Positions 1 through 6,852 of a DNA stretch of 27,427 nt are shown in pieces. Made by a program: the position numbers and the translations under genes. This DNA comes from Brevibacterium picturae (GTDB lineage: Bacteria > Actinomycetota > Actinomycetes > Actinomycetales > Brevibacteriaceae): the NCBI RefSeq assembly GCF_030453725.1, contig NZ_JAKDJU010000025.1, forward strand, positions 1-27,427. The letters are read 5' to 3'. Under the pieces are notes generated by a model. The model made no database searches and had not been told where the DNA came from. It saw only the letters and a program-made list of their open reading frames with translations. How positions within the stretch are numbered: the stretch's first letter is position 1; the number at the start of each line of letters is the position of its first letter.

Positions 1-65
1 TCCGAGCCCTGTCCGAGCCGCAGCGGCCATTCGCCCTGTCGTCCGCTATTTGAGAGGATTGCACT
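1..65 (+). promoter_or_regulatory. Leader of the first gene with its Shine-Dalgarno site
   Basis: Only the last 65 bases before the first gene are visible. A purine-rich GAGAGGA at 52-58 sits 7 bases before a GTG start at 66, and it is the feature that decides that start. No promoter can be assigned because the upstream region lies outside the window. Confidence 0.6.
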
Positions 66-1484
66 GTGAACACTGAATTTGAATCCACTGCAGATCGAGT
101 CGTCATCATCGGTGGTGGCCCGGGCGGATACGAAGCCGCGCTGGTCGCGGCCCAACTGGGTGCGGATGTGATGCTCATTGAGCGCAACCGCTGCGGTGGG
201 GCCGCTGTCATCACCGACGTCGTTCCGTCGAAATCGCTCATCGCCACGGCCGAGATGATGGAAGAGATCGCCCGCTCCGACGGGCTGGGCATCCGCATCT
301 ACGACAGTGAGGGCGATGACAGCGATACGGTCGTCGCGGACCTCAAGGCAGTCAACAAGCGCATCCTGTCCCTGGCCGACGCCCAGGCCAATGACATCTA
401 CGAGGGACTGGTTCGTGCCGGCGTCAAGGTGATCCGGGGAACCGCGACTCTGGCCGACCGCGACCACGTCGATGTCGTCGAGGACGGCGGGACCGAGTAC
501 ACGCTCGAAGCGTCGACGATCCTCCTGTCGGTGGGCTCCCATCCCCGTGAGCTCGACTCGGCGAAGCCGGACGGCGAACGTATTCTCAGCTGGACACAGC
601 TCTACGACCTCGACGAGCTGCCCGAACACCTCATCGTCGTCGGTTCCGGTGTCACCGGTGCCGAGTTCGCGTCCGCCTACCGCGCACTGGGCACCAAAGT
701 CACTCTGGTCTCCTCCCGTGAGAAGGTCCTGCCGGGTCAGGACGAGGATGCTGCCGACGTGCTGGAGTTCGTCTTCCGCAATAAGGGCATGAACGTCCTC
801 TCTCGCTCGCGTGCGGACTCGGTCACGCGCACCGAGAATGGTGTCGAGGTGGTCCTGTCCGATGGACGTCGGGTTGAGGGATCCCACTGTCTGATGGCGG
901 TCGGTTCCATCCCGAACACCGAAGGATTGGGCCTGAGCGGTGCCAAGATCAAGGTCAGAGAGTCCGGTCACATCAAGGTCGACGGAGTTTCGCGCACGTC
1001 CCGCTCCGGTGTCTATGCGGCCGGTGACTGCACCGGTGTGTTTCCTCTGGCGTCCGTGGCAGCGATGCAGGGTCGGATTGCGATGTTCCACGCGCTCGGC
1101 GACGCCGTTCAGCCGCTGAAGCTGCGCCACGTGGCCTCGAATGTGTTCACGGCTCCCGAGATCGCGACCGTCGGGTTCACCCAGCAGGACTACCGGGAGA
1201 ACTCGACGGACATCGATACGGTCATGCTTCCACTGGACACGAACCCCCGCGCCAAGATGCTGGGCATCGAGGACGGGTTCGTCAAGCTCTTCGCCCGCCG
1301 AGGTTCGGGTTCGATTCTCGGCGGAGTCGTCGTCGGGCCCCGTGCCAGTGAACTGATCCTGCCGATCACCATGGCCGTGGAGAATCGTCTGACCGTCGAT
1401 CAGCTGTCGGCGTCGTTCGTCGTCTACCCCTCGGTGAGCGGGTCTCTGACCGAGGCCTCACGGCAGCTGCACCGACACCTGTAG
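66..1484 (+). CDS. lpdA: LpdA-type NAD(P)H:quinone reductase (flavoprotein disulfide reductase family)
   Basis: A 472-residue flavoprotein with an N-terminal FAD-binding fold (GGGPGGYEAA near residues 17-26), a central NAD(P)-binding fold (VGSGVTGAEFAS) and the second FAD motif ending in AAGDCTG. True dihydrolipoamide dehydrogenases carry the redox pair in a GGTCLNxGCxPSK motif. Here the equivalent stretch reads GGAAVITDVVPSK, so both cysteines are missing, as in the mycobacterial LpdA (Rv3303c) quinone reductases. The C-terminal dimerisation domain is complete. It is therefore expected to be a cytosolic NAD(P)H-dependent quinone or redox-dye reductase involved in redox defence, not a subunit of the pyruvate dehydrogenase complex. 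The GTG start is supported by GAGAGGA at 52-58. Electron acceptor and cofactor preference cannot be read from the sequence. Confidence 0.85.
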   Translation: MNTEFESTADRVVIIGGGPGGYEAALVAAQLGADVMLIERNRCGGAAVITDVVPSKSLIATAEMMEEIARSDGLGIRIYDSEGDDSDTVVADLKAVNKRILSLADAQANDIYEGLVRAGVKVIRGTATLADRDHVDVVEDGGTEYTLEASTILLSVGSHPRELDSAKPDGERILSWTQLYDLDELPEHLIVVGSGVTGAEFASAYRALGTKVTLVSSREKVLPGQDEDAADVLEFVFRNKGMNVLSRSRADSVTRTENGVEVVLSDGRRVEGSHCLMAVGSIPNTEGLGLSGAKIKVRESGHIKVDGVSRTSRSGVYAAGDCTGVFPLASVAAMQGRIAMFHALGDAVQPLKLRHVASNVFTAPEIATVGFTQQDYRENSTDIDTVMLPLDTNPRAKMLGIEDGFVKLFARRGSGSILGGVVVGPRASELILPITMAVENRLTVDQLSASFVVYPSVSGSLTEASRQLHRHL

Positions 1485-1504
1485 AAAAGTTTTTCCTTCC
1501 CAAC

Positions 1505-1531
1505 TGTCGATATCTCTCCCGCTCACCCGTC
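1505..1531 (+). promoter_or_regulatory. Candidate ECF42-dependent promoter
   Basis: TGTCGA at 1505-1510 is followed after 17 bases by CGTC at 1528-1531, about 70 bases before the DGPF gene. As I recall the published ECF42 group consensus, it is TGTCGA in the -35 region and CGA/TC (CGAC or CGTC-like) in the -10 region, upstream of DGPF genes. The match of both elements with correct spacing points to autoregulation by the sigma factor encoded downstream. Confidence 0.65.
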
Positions 1532-1600
1532 AGGATAGTGTCAAGCACCTTCGCTTGACGTGCTCAGCGGATGCTGGGCACCTGACGCAGGGAGAGAGAA

Positions 1601-1942
1601 ATGAAGTACGTACTTCTGCTCATGGGACATGCCGGCGATGCTGAATGCGGTGCCGACGAGGGGCCGGACCCCAGCGAGTTCATGGCCTTCGACCAAGAGA
1701 TCAATGACGCTGGGATCGTGGTCGGAGGGTTCGCCCTCGAAGGCCCCGAAACCGCGGTGCGTGTGAGCTCCACCGCGGCTGACACGGTGGTGACCTCCGG
1801 TCCGTTCGCAGAGAGCGGCGAATTCGTCGGCGGTACCTATGTCATCGAAGTGGCCGATATCGATGAGGCGATCGCCTGGGCGAAGAAGAGTCCGGGTGCC
1901 GCACTGGGGCACATCGAGATAAGACCGGTCGCCGACTACTGA
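1601..1942 (+). CDS. DGPF/YCII-domain protein linked to an ECF sigma factor
   Basis: A 113-residue protein of the YCII/DGPF family: MKYVLLLMG at the N-terminus, a GGFALEGPETA strand, and SGPFAESGE as the variant of the DGPF signature, followed by GGTYVIEV and a helix DIDEAIAWAKKSP. Such small ferredoxin-like alpha/beta proteins commonly precede ECF42 sigma factors. Their biochemical role is unknown; YCII relatives have been suggested to be enzymes using a His-Asp pair. The start has a good GGGAGAGAG site at 1590-1598. Its stop codon overlaps the start of the sigma factor (TGATG, one base shared), so the two are translationally coupled. The promoter at 1505-1531 suggests the operon is switched on by its own sigma factor. 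Confidence 0.85.
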   Translation: MKYVLLLMGHAGDAECGADEGPDPSEFMAFDQEINDAGIVVGGFALEGPETAVRVSSTAADTVVTSGPFAESGEFVGGTYVIEVADIDEAIAWAKKSPGAALGHIEIRPVADY

Positions 1943-3225
1943 TGGTCTCCGAGGTCAATCCGCCAGCAGTCGCCCGGCTCCTCCACTCGATCGGTGTCGA
2001 GGACCGCGGGCGGCTGCTGGCGGCACTGGCAGGCAGATTCCATGATCTCGATCTTGCCGAGGACGTGGTCCAAGAGGCCATGGTCCGAGCTATGGAGACG
2101 TGGACCGTGCGGGGTGTGCCGAAGAACCCACAGGCGTGGCTGATGACGACTGCGAAGAATCGGGCACTCGACATCATCCGCTCCGATGCGGTGAAGGCAC
2201 GCCATCTCGCCGGGCTGAGGATCGAGTCCGAGTCCGGGCGCGGTGATCATTCGGATCACGCCGACCGTCTCGGCGAGGGCCTGAGCACGGCAGACATCGG
2301 CGATGAACGGCTGGGACTGTTCTTCACCTGCTCACACCCGACGTTGCCGGAACGGGAGAAGATCGCCCTCATCCTGCGCTTCCTGGCCGGTCTGAGCACG
2401 GCCGAGGTCGCCGCAGCGTTCCTCGTGGACACGACGACCATGCAACAGCGCATCGTCAGAGCCAAGAGACGGATCACCACAACGGGAATCCCCTTCGACA
2501 CGCCGACGTCCGAGCAGCTGCAGGAGCGTCTTCCCGGCGTGCTGCGGGTCGTCTATCTCATCTTCACACAGGGTTTCACGCCGACCAGCGGGGCCTCCCA
2601 CAGCAGAACCGATCTGCAGGAGGAGGCTATCGCGCTGACGCGACTGCTCGTCGGACTGCTGCCGACGAAGACCGAAGCCAGAGGGCTGCTGTCGCTGATG
2701 CTGCTCACCCGAGCACGAGCACCGGCACGAATCGATCCCGACGGCGTGCCCGTGCCCCTGGCCGAGCAGGACCGCAGCCTCTGGGATTCGAGGCTGATCG
2801 CCGAAGGATTGGGGTTGGCGCTGACCGGTGCGGGAGAGACTGAGGCCGGTCCCTATACCGTGCAGGCTGCGATCGCGGCACTGCATGCCGAAGCCGCCAC
2901 CTACTCGGAAACGGATTGGGAGCAGATCCTCGTCCTCTACGGTATCCTCTCGAGGATGGAGCCGAGCCCCGTTGTGGCACTCAACCGGGCCGTGGCGATC
3001 GGGAAGGCGAAAGGGCCGAAGGAGGGGCTGAGCGCGCTCGAGGAGCTGGCGCCGGATCCGAGGCTGTCAGGTTACCGGCCCTTCCACATCGCACGGGCCA
3101 TCACATTCAGTGAGTCGGGGATGCCCGACCACGCCGAGGCGGCCTTCAGAGACGCTCTGGACTGCCCCGGCAATGATGCCGAGTCCGAGTACATCGAGGA
3201 CCAGATCAGGGACCTGCTGTCCTGA
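1942..3225 (+). CDS. ECF sigma factor, ECF42 type, with C-terminal TPR-like extension
   Basis: A 427-residue sigma factor. Region sigma-2 lies in roughly residues 20-90 (the AEDVVQEAMVRAMETW segment contacts core polymerase, PKNPQAWLMTTAKNRALDIIR follows), and sigma-4 in about 130-180 (LPEREKIALILRFLAGLSTAEVAAAFLV, then a recognition helix region TTTMQQRIVRAKRRI). Ordinary ECF factors end near residue 190. This one has another 240 residues with helical repeats that match the long C-terminal domain (DUF6596 and TPR-like) of the ECF42 group, reported to be needed for activity there. No anti-sigma gene is adjacent, which also fits ECF42. It overlaps the upstream DGPF gene. It ends 8 bases before the convergent carboxylase gene, with no separate terminator between them. 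The inducing signal is unknown. Confidence 0.88.
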   Translation: MVSEVNPPAVARLLHSIGVEDRGRLLAALAGRFHDLDLAEDVVQEAMVRAMETWTVRGVPKNPQAWLMTTAKNRALDIIRSDAVKARHLAGLRIESESGRGDHSDHADRLGEGLSTADIGDERLGLFFTCSHPTLPEREKIALILRFLAGLSTAEVAAAFLVDTTTMQQRIVRAKRRITTTGIPFDTPTSEQLQERLPGVLRVVYLIFTQGFTPTSGASHSRTDLQEEAIALTRLLVGLLPTKTEARGLLSLMLLTRARAPARIDPDGVPVPLAEQDRSLWDSRLIAEGLGLALTGAGETEAGPYTVQAAIAALHAEAATYSETDWEQILVLYGILSRMEPSPVVALNRAVAIGKAKGPKEGLSALEELAPDPRLSGYRPFHIARAITFSESGMPDHAEAAFRDALDCPGNDAESEYIEDQIRDLLS

Positions 3226-3233
3226 ACTCGACC

Positions 3234-5042
3234 TCAGGCGGCGAAGCGGATGATCGGCTCTCCCGACCTCACCGAGACGCCGGTGTCGACGAGCACCTCG
3301 GAGACGGTTCCGGAATGGCCGGCCTTGAGCGGCTGCTCCATCTTCATCGCCTCGATCACGGCCAGGGTGTCACCGGCTTCGACCGTGTCACCGGTACGCA
3401 CAGCCACTGACACGATCGTGCCCTGCATCGGGGCATTGAGCGAATTGGAGTCGTCGGCCAGCTGCGCGCCCTTGCGGCTGAGGCCGCGCTTGCGACGCGG
3501 CACACTCGGGCTGGGAACATGTCCCAGGTCGGAGATGACGTCCTTGGGAACCGAGACGGTCATCCGGCGGCCATCGACCTCGACGACAACACTGAAACTG
3601 TCGGTTGCTGTGCTCATCTGATCTCCTGGTTGCGGGTCGGCGAGTGGATTGACGAATGCGGTCTCGAGCCATGTCGTCCAGACCTCGAAGTCCTGGGCGA
3701 AGGCCTTCTCAGTCACAAGGACTCGATGGAGTGGAAGCAGAGTCGATACGCCCTCGATGCGGTACTCATCCAAGGCTCGACGGGCACGCGCCAGAGCCTG
3801 ATCCCTGTCGCCTCCGGTGATGATGAGCTTGGCCAACATCGGATCGAAGTCGGTGCCGACGACGCTGCCTTCGCCGATGCCCGAGTCCAGGCGCACGCCC
3901 GGTCCAGCCGGTGCCCGGTGGTTCTTCACCGTGCCCGTGGCCGGGAAGTATGTGGTGGGGTCTTCGGCGTTGATTCGGAACTGGATCGAGTGGCCGCGAA
4001 CCTGCGGGAACGCCTCAGGCAGGCGTTCTCCAGAGGCGATGTGCAGCTGCCAGGCGACGAGGTCGACCCCCGTGACCTCTTCTGTCACGGTGTGCTCGAC
4101 CTGGATCCGCGCATTGGCTTCCATGAAGATGATCGTGCCGTCGATGCCCAGGAGGAATTCACAGGTGGCCGCTCCCACATAGCCGACTTGGGCGAGAACC
4201 CGGGTCGAGGCCTCGGTGACGATGCGCTCCTGTTCGGCACTGAGGAACGGTGCCGGGGCCTCCTCGACGATCTTCTGGTTCCGGCGCTGCAGGGAACAGT
4301 CGCGGGTGGACAGAACCCTCACATTGCCGTGGGCATCGGCAAGACACTGGGTCTCGATGTGACGCGGACGCACGATCTGCTTCTCGATGAGGCATTCGCC
4401 GCGACCGAAGGCGCTGCGTGCCTCACGGGTGGCCGCAGCATAGGCGCCCTCGAGGTCCTCGGCTGAGGCGCAGGCACGGAACCCGCGCCCTCCGCCACCG
4501 TGCACGGCCTTGATCACAATGGGATAGCCGATCCGCTGCGCCACCTCGGCGGCTTCGGCCAGGCCGGAGACGGCGCCGTCGGAACCCGGGGCGACGGGAG
4601 CAGAGACGGCCTCGGCGACCTCGCGAGCGCCGGACTTGTCTCCGAGGAGTTCGATCGCGGACGGAGGGGGACCGATCCAGGTCAGACCAGCATCGATCAC
4701 GGCCTGAGCGAACAGTGCATTTTCGGCCAGATAGCCATAGCCGGGGTGGATCGCATCGGCGCCTGAGCGCTTGGCCAGGGCGAGGATCTTCTCGATGTCG
4801 AGGTAGGTCTCCCCGGGGCCGGTTCCGTCGAGCAGCCATGCGTCGTCGGCCAGGTGCACGAAATCGGCGTCGGAATCCGCGCGGGTGTAGACGGCGACGG
4901 CCCTGACGCCGAGGTCGTGGGCCGCGCGGATGATGCGCAGGGCGATCTCACCGCGATTGGCGATGAGGACGCGGCGGACAGCAGCTGTGGGCACACGGGT
5001 GTGCAATGGTGCAGGCGACTGTTCGGGGAGAACTGTGGTCAT
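3234..5042 (-). CDS. accBC: Acyl-CoA carboxylase alpha subunit (biotin carboxylase plus biotin carrier protein)
   Basis: A 602-residue fusion protein. The biotin carboxylase part begins at about residue 20 with VRRVLIANRGEIALRIIRAA. It contains the glycine-rich ATP-grasp loop GGGGRGF and the metal/active-site stretch MEANARIQVEHTVTEE. The C-terminal biotinyl domain has the modification site EAMKMEQ, with the biotinylated lysine near residue 567. It carboxylates its own biotin with bicarbonate and ATP, and a separate beta subunit, not encoded here, transfers the carboxyl to acetyl- or propionyl-CoA. The equivalent actinobacterial subunits (AccA3, AccBC) feed fatty acid synthesis. A start at 5042 is chosen over the in-frame ATG at 5063 because AAAGGAG lies at 5047-5053 just before it. 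The neighbour maf is also near accA3 in mycobacteria. Confidence 0.93.
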   Translation of the reverse strand: MTTVLPEQSPAPLHTRVPTAAVRRVLIANRGEIALRIIRAAHDLGVRAVAVYTRADSDADFVHLADDAWLLDGTGPGETYLDIEKILALAKRSGADAIHPGYGYLAENALFAQAVIDAGLTWIGPPPSAIELLGDKSGAREVAEAVSAPVAPGSDGAVSGLAEAAEVAQRIGYPIVIKAVHGGGGRGFRACASAEDLEGAYAAATREARSAFGRGECLIEKQIVRPRHIETQCLADAHGNVRVLSTRDCSLQRRNQKIVEEAPAPFLSAEQERIVTEASTRVLAQVGYVGAATCEFLLGIDGTIIFMEANARIQVEHTVTEEVTGVDLVAWQLHIASGERLPEAFPQVRGHSIQFRINAEDPTTYFPATGTVKNHRAPAGPGVRLDSGIGEGSVVGTDFDPMLAKLIITGGDRDQALARARRALDEYRIEGVSTLLPLHRVLVTEKAFAQDFEVWTTWLETAFVNPLADPQPGDQMSTATDSFSVVVEVDGRRMTVSVPKDVISDLGHVPSPSVPRRKRGLSRKGAQLADDSNSLNAPMQGTIVSVAVRTGDTVEAGDTLAVIEAMKMEQPLKAGHSGTVSEVLVDTGVSVRSGEPIIRFAA

Positions 5043-5046
5043 GGCG

Positions 5047-5053
5047 CTCCTTT
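5047..5053 (-). promoter_or_regulatory. Shine-Dalgarno site of the acyl-CoA carboxylase gene
   Basis: AAAGGAG on the minus strand lies 4 bases before the ATG at 5042. It decides between that start and a more upstream in-frame ATG at 5063, which has no such site. Confidence 0.7.
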
Positions 5054-5068
5054 GTATGATCACAGAAC

Positions 5069-5137
5069 AATTTAGAGATCGGCACCAAGCGTTTGTAGCT
5101 GAGCGATAAAAACTTCGGCCGAAAACTTCAAACGCTT
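5069..5137 (-). promoter_or_regulatory. Carboxylase promoter region with nested palindromes
   Basis: Reading on the minus strand, TAAATT (5069-5074) is a plausible -10 element about 27 bases before the ATG. Upstream of it are three symmetrical elements. AAGCGTTTG (5087-5095) and CAAACGCTT (5129-5137) form a perfect 9-base inverted repeat. Between them TTCGGCCGAA (5114-5123) is a perfect 10-base palindrome flanked by two copies of AAAACTTC. The right half-site overlaps the expected -35 position, so repression or activation of the carboxylase gene by a dimeric regulator is plausible. The central palindrome followed by a T-run on the minus strand could instead be a weak maf terminator. Confidence 0.45.
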
Positions 5138-5165
5138 CGGGCGTGTTCGTCTGCCCTCAGCGATT

Positions 5166-5834
5166 CTACGCGCGCTGTGACCACAGGTCAGGCCAGAACA
5201 GGCCTGAGTCGCGGACCAGCTCACGGATCACGGGGAGGCTGAGGCCGAGGACGGTGAGATGGTCGCCTGCAAGGCGGTCGACGAACGCTCCTCCGTACCC
5301 GTCGATGGTCAGTGCACCGGCTACGTGGAAGGGCTCCTCGGTCGCGATGTACGCCTCGAGCTCCTCGTGAGTGGGCTCGCCGATGAGCACCGAGGTCGTC
5401 GATCGCTTCGAGCGGATGTCGACGAGTTCGAAGTTCGCCGTAGACGAGTTCGCACGTCTGAGCACGGCGAGCGTGTGTCCCGAGTGCAGCTCGGTCCACG
5501 CCCCTGCTATGTCCGCCCACACCTCACGTGTGCGTTCGGCTGTTCCGGGCTTGCCGATCGCTTCGCCCTCATGTTCGAGCAGCGAGTCCCCGGCAATGAT
5601 GACTGCGGTATCGGCTGTGGCCAGCTGCGCTGGGGAGGAGCCGAGCACCCGGTCGATGACGGCGCGCGCCTTCGCCTCGGACAGGGCAGTGGTGAGATCC
5701 GCGACGGAGCCCGCAAAACGTGACTCGATGGCGGGTTCATCCACCTCGGAGACGATGATGATCGGATCGATTCCCGAAGCGGTGAGGATCTCTCGGCGGG
5801 AAGGGGACTGTGAGGCCAGGACGACAGGGATCAC
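5166..5834 (-). CDS. maf: Maf-family nucleotide pyrophosphatase (house-cleaning NTPase)
   Basis: A 222-residue Maf protein beginning VIPVVLASQSPSRREIL, which carries the family signature ASxSPxRRxxL at residues 7-17. It continues with SEAKARAV and the GDSLL...GKP segment of the active site, then DGYGGAF near the C-terminus. Maf proteins hydrolyse non-canonical or modified nucleoside triphosphates to monophosphates and have been linked to division arrest. The GTG start at 5834 is chosen because the conserved domain begins exactly there, and GTGA overlaps the stop of the upstream SGNH-like gene by four bases, indicating translational coupling. A longer reading to 6374 is open only because it runs through that neighbour in another frame. 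In mycobacteria maf (Rv3282) also lies close to the carboxylase alpha subunit. Confidence 0.92.
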   Translation of the reverse strand: MIPVVLASQSPSRREILTASGIDPIIIVSEVDEPAIESRFAGSVADLTTALSEAKARAVIDRVLGSSPAQLATADTAVIIAGDSLLEHEGEAIGKPGTAERTREVWADIAGAWTELHSGHTLAVLRRANSSTANFELVDIRSKRSTTSVLIGEPTHEELEAYIATEEPFHVAGALTIDGYGGAFVDRLAGDHLTVLGLSLPVIRELVRDSGLFWPDLWSQRA

Positions 5835-6787
5835 GAGGCTGCCCCGGATTCGAGGGCGGCATCGGCATCGATCGCTGCTTGGGGTTCGGACTCGAGCCTC
5901 GGGGAGGGGACCGGCCTGCGCGCGGCCTCGCCCTTCTCCGGGATGTCGAGGCTGCGGTCGACCTCGATGGGGGCCTCGATGCGATCGGCGATCGCTGCGA
6001 GAACGGTCGAGGACAACTGGGCATAGCCCAAAGTGCTGGGGAATCGCCCTGACTCGTTGAGCAGTGATCTGCGTGTGGTTCCACTCAGCGACCCGGTGGC
6101 CCGCAGCGGAGTGGCGCGGGCGGCCAGGGCCGCCAACCACTGCGAGCCGGCGAGCACCCGGGAGGTCCGACGCAAGGAGGTCTTGAGGGGATCCCGCAGG
6201 CCCGGAAGGCCGCCGAGGTTGGGGCAGACCAAGACGAAGACCGTATACCTGCCCTCTCTCTGGAGTCGATTGATCGCCTGGTTGAGCACGGGAATGCCGA
6301 TGGTGCCGTGAATCGGGTGGACGATGTCTCCGGTGCCGATGGAGATGATCGCGAATCGACGCTGTTCGGTCCACGAATCGGAGAGCTGGCGCGAGAGCCA
6401 GGCGGAGCGCAGGATCTCATCGACCTGGCGCGGCAGGTCTTCGGACAGAGCTGAGGGGAGCGCGGTTGATTGGACGCGAACAGTGGTGCCCAGAATGCGG
6501 CCAAGCCCCCGGGCGATGAGGTTAGGCGGAGCCAGCGTCGGGTCGTCGACATCGATTCCACAGAGCCATGAGTCTCCGATGATCGCCAGCGCGGCGGAAT
6601 CCTCGTCGTCGTAGTTGCGTGGGGGAGCGATCGCCTCGGCGAAGGTGGAATACGTGCGCTGCGCGTCGTCGTCGAACGCTCTGCGGAGTGCGCCTGCCTG
6701 GTGGCGGAGGAGACCAACGGCCGAGGCGCCGACACCTACGACCGTGCCCGTCATGGTGGCCAAGGTGTACAACATGCGTTTTCCCAC
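5831..6787 (-). CDS. SGNH/GDSL-like membrane-anchored protein lacking catalytic residues
   Basis: A 318-residue protein with an N-terminal hydrophobic segment (residues 6-27, probable membrane anchor or signal) followed by an SGNH-hydrolase fold. Block I is intact (IIGDSW, Ser73), but block III reads GTGD (151-154) instead of GxND. The terminal block that normally reads DGFHPSxxGY reads SGRFPSTLGY, so the catalytic histidine and its aspartate are replaced by Phe249 and Ser246. A proline- and acid-rich tail of about 40 residues follows. By family knowledge it would be an esterase or acyltransferase; from the residues seen it may be non-catalytic. The GTG start at 6787 is set by the strong AAAGGAGGG at 6794-6802. 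The gene is coupled to maf by a GTGA overlap. Confidence 0.75.
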   Translation of the reverse strand: MGKRMLYTLATMTGTVVGVGASAVGLLRHQAGALRRAFDDDAQRTYSTFAEAIAPPRNYDDEDSAALAIIGDSWLCGIDVDDPTLAPPNLIARGLGRILGTTVRVQSTALPSALSEDLPRQVDEILRSAWLSRQLSDSWTEQRRFAIISIGTGDIVHPIHGTIGIPVLNQAINRLQREGRYTVFVLVCPNLGGLPGLRDPLKTSLRRTSRVLAGSQWLAALAARATPLRATGSLSGTTRRSLLNESGRFPSTLGYAQLSSTVLAAIADRIEAPIEVDRSLDIPEKGEAARRPVPSPRLESEPQAAIDADAALESGAAS

Positions 6788-6793
6788 GAAATT

Positions 6794-6802
6794 CCCTCCT
6801 TT
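6794..6802 (-). promoter_or_regulatory. Strong Shine-Dalgarno site fixing the SGNH-like gene start
   Basis: AAAGGAGGG on the minus strand, 6 bases before the GTG at 6785-6787. It lies inside the longer open frame that begins at 6814, so the longer start is unlikely. Confidence 0.8.
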
Positions 6803-6833
6803 AACCGTCATCATTGCACTTCTCTGAGCCTGG

Positions 6834-6852
6834 CAACAACTATTGTTGAGTT
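6834..6852 (+). promoter_or_regulatory. -10 element of a leaderless promoter within a palindrome
   Basis: TATTGT (6841-6846) is a TANNNT -10 hexamer ending 6 bases before the ATG of the AI-2E family gene, and no Shine-Dalgarno sequence precedes that ATG, so the mRNA is probably leaderless. The hexamer lies inside a perfect inverted repeat, CAACAA (6834-6839) and TTGTTG (6843-6848) with three bases between, which could be an operator. It sits between two divergent genes. Confidence 0.5.

Noticed and set aside
3519..4466. Long plus-strand open frame inside the carboxylase gene
   Set aside because: It is antisense to the conserved biotin carboxylase domain and has no ribosome site or recognisable motif. 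The same applies to the frame at 16672-17754 opposite glpX.
5835..6374. N-terminal extension of Maf to 402 residues
   Set aside because: The extra 180 residues are the SGNH-like gene read in another frame, rich in Arg, Pro and His. The Maf fold begins at the GTG at 5834 with a GTGA overlap.
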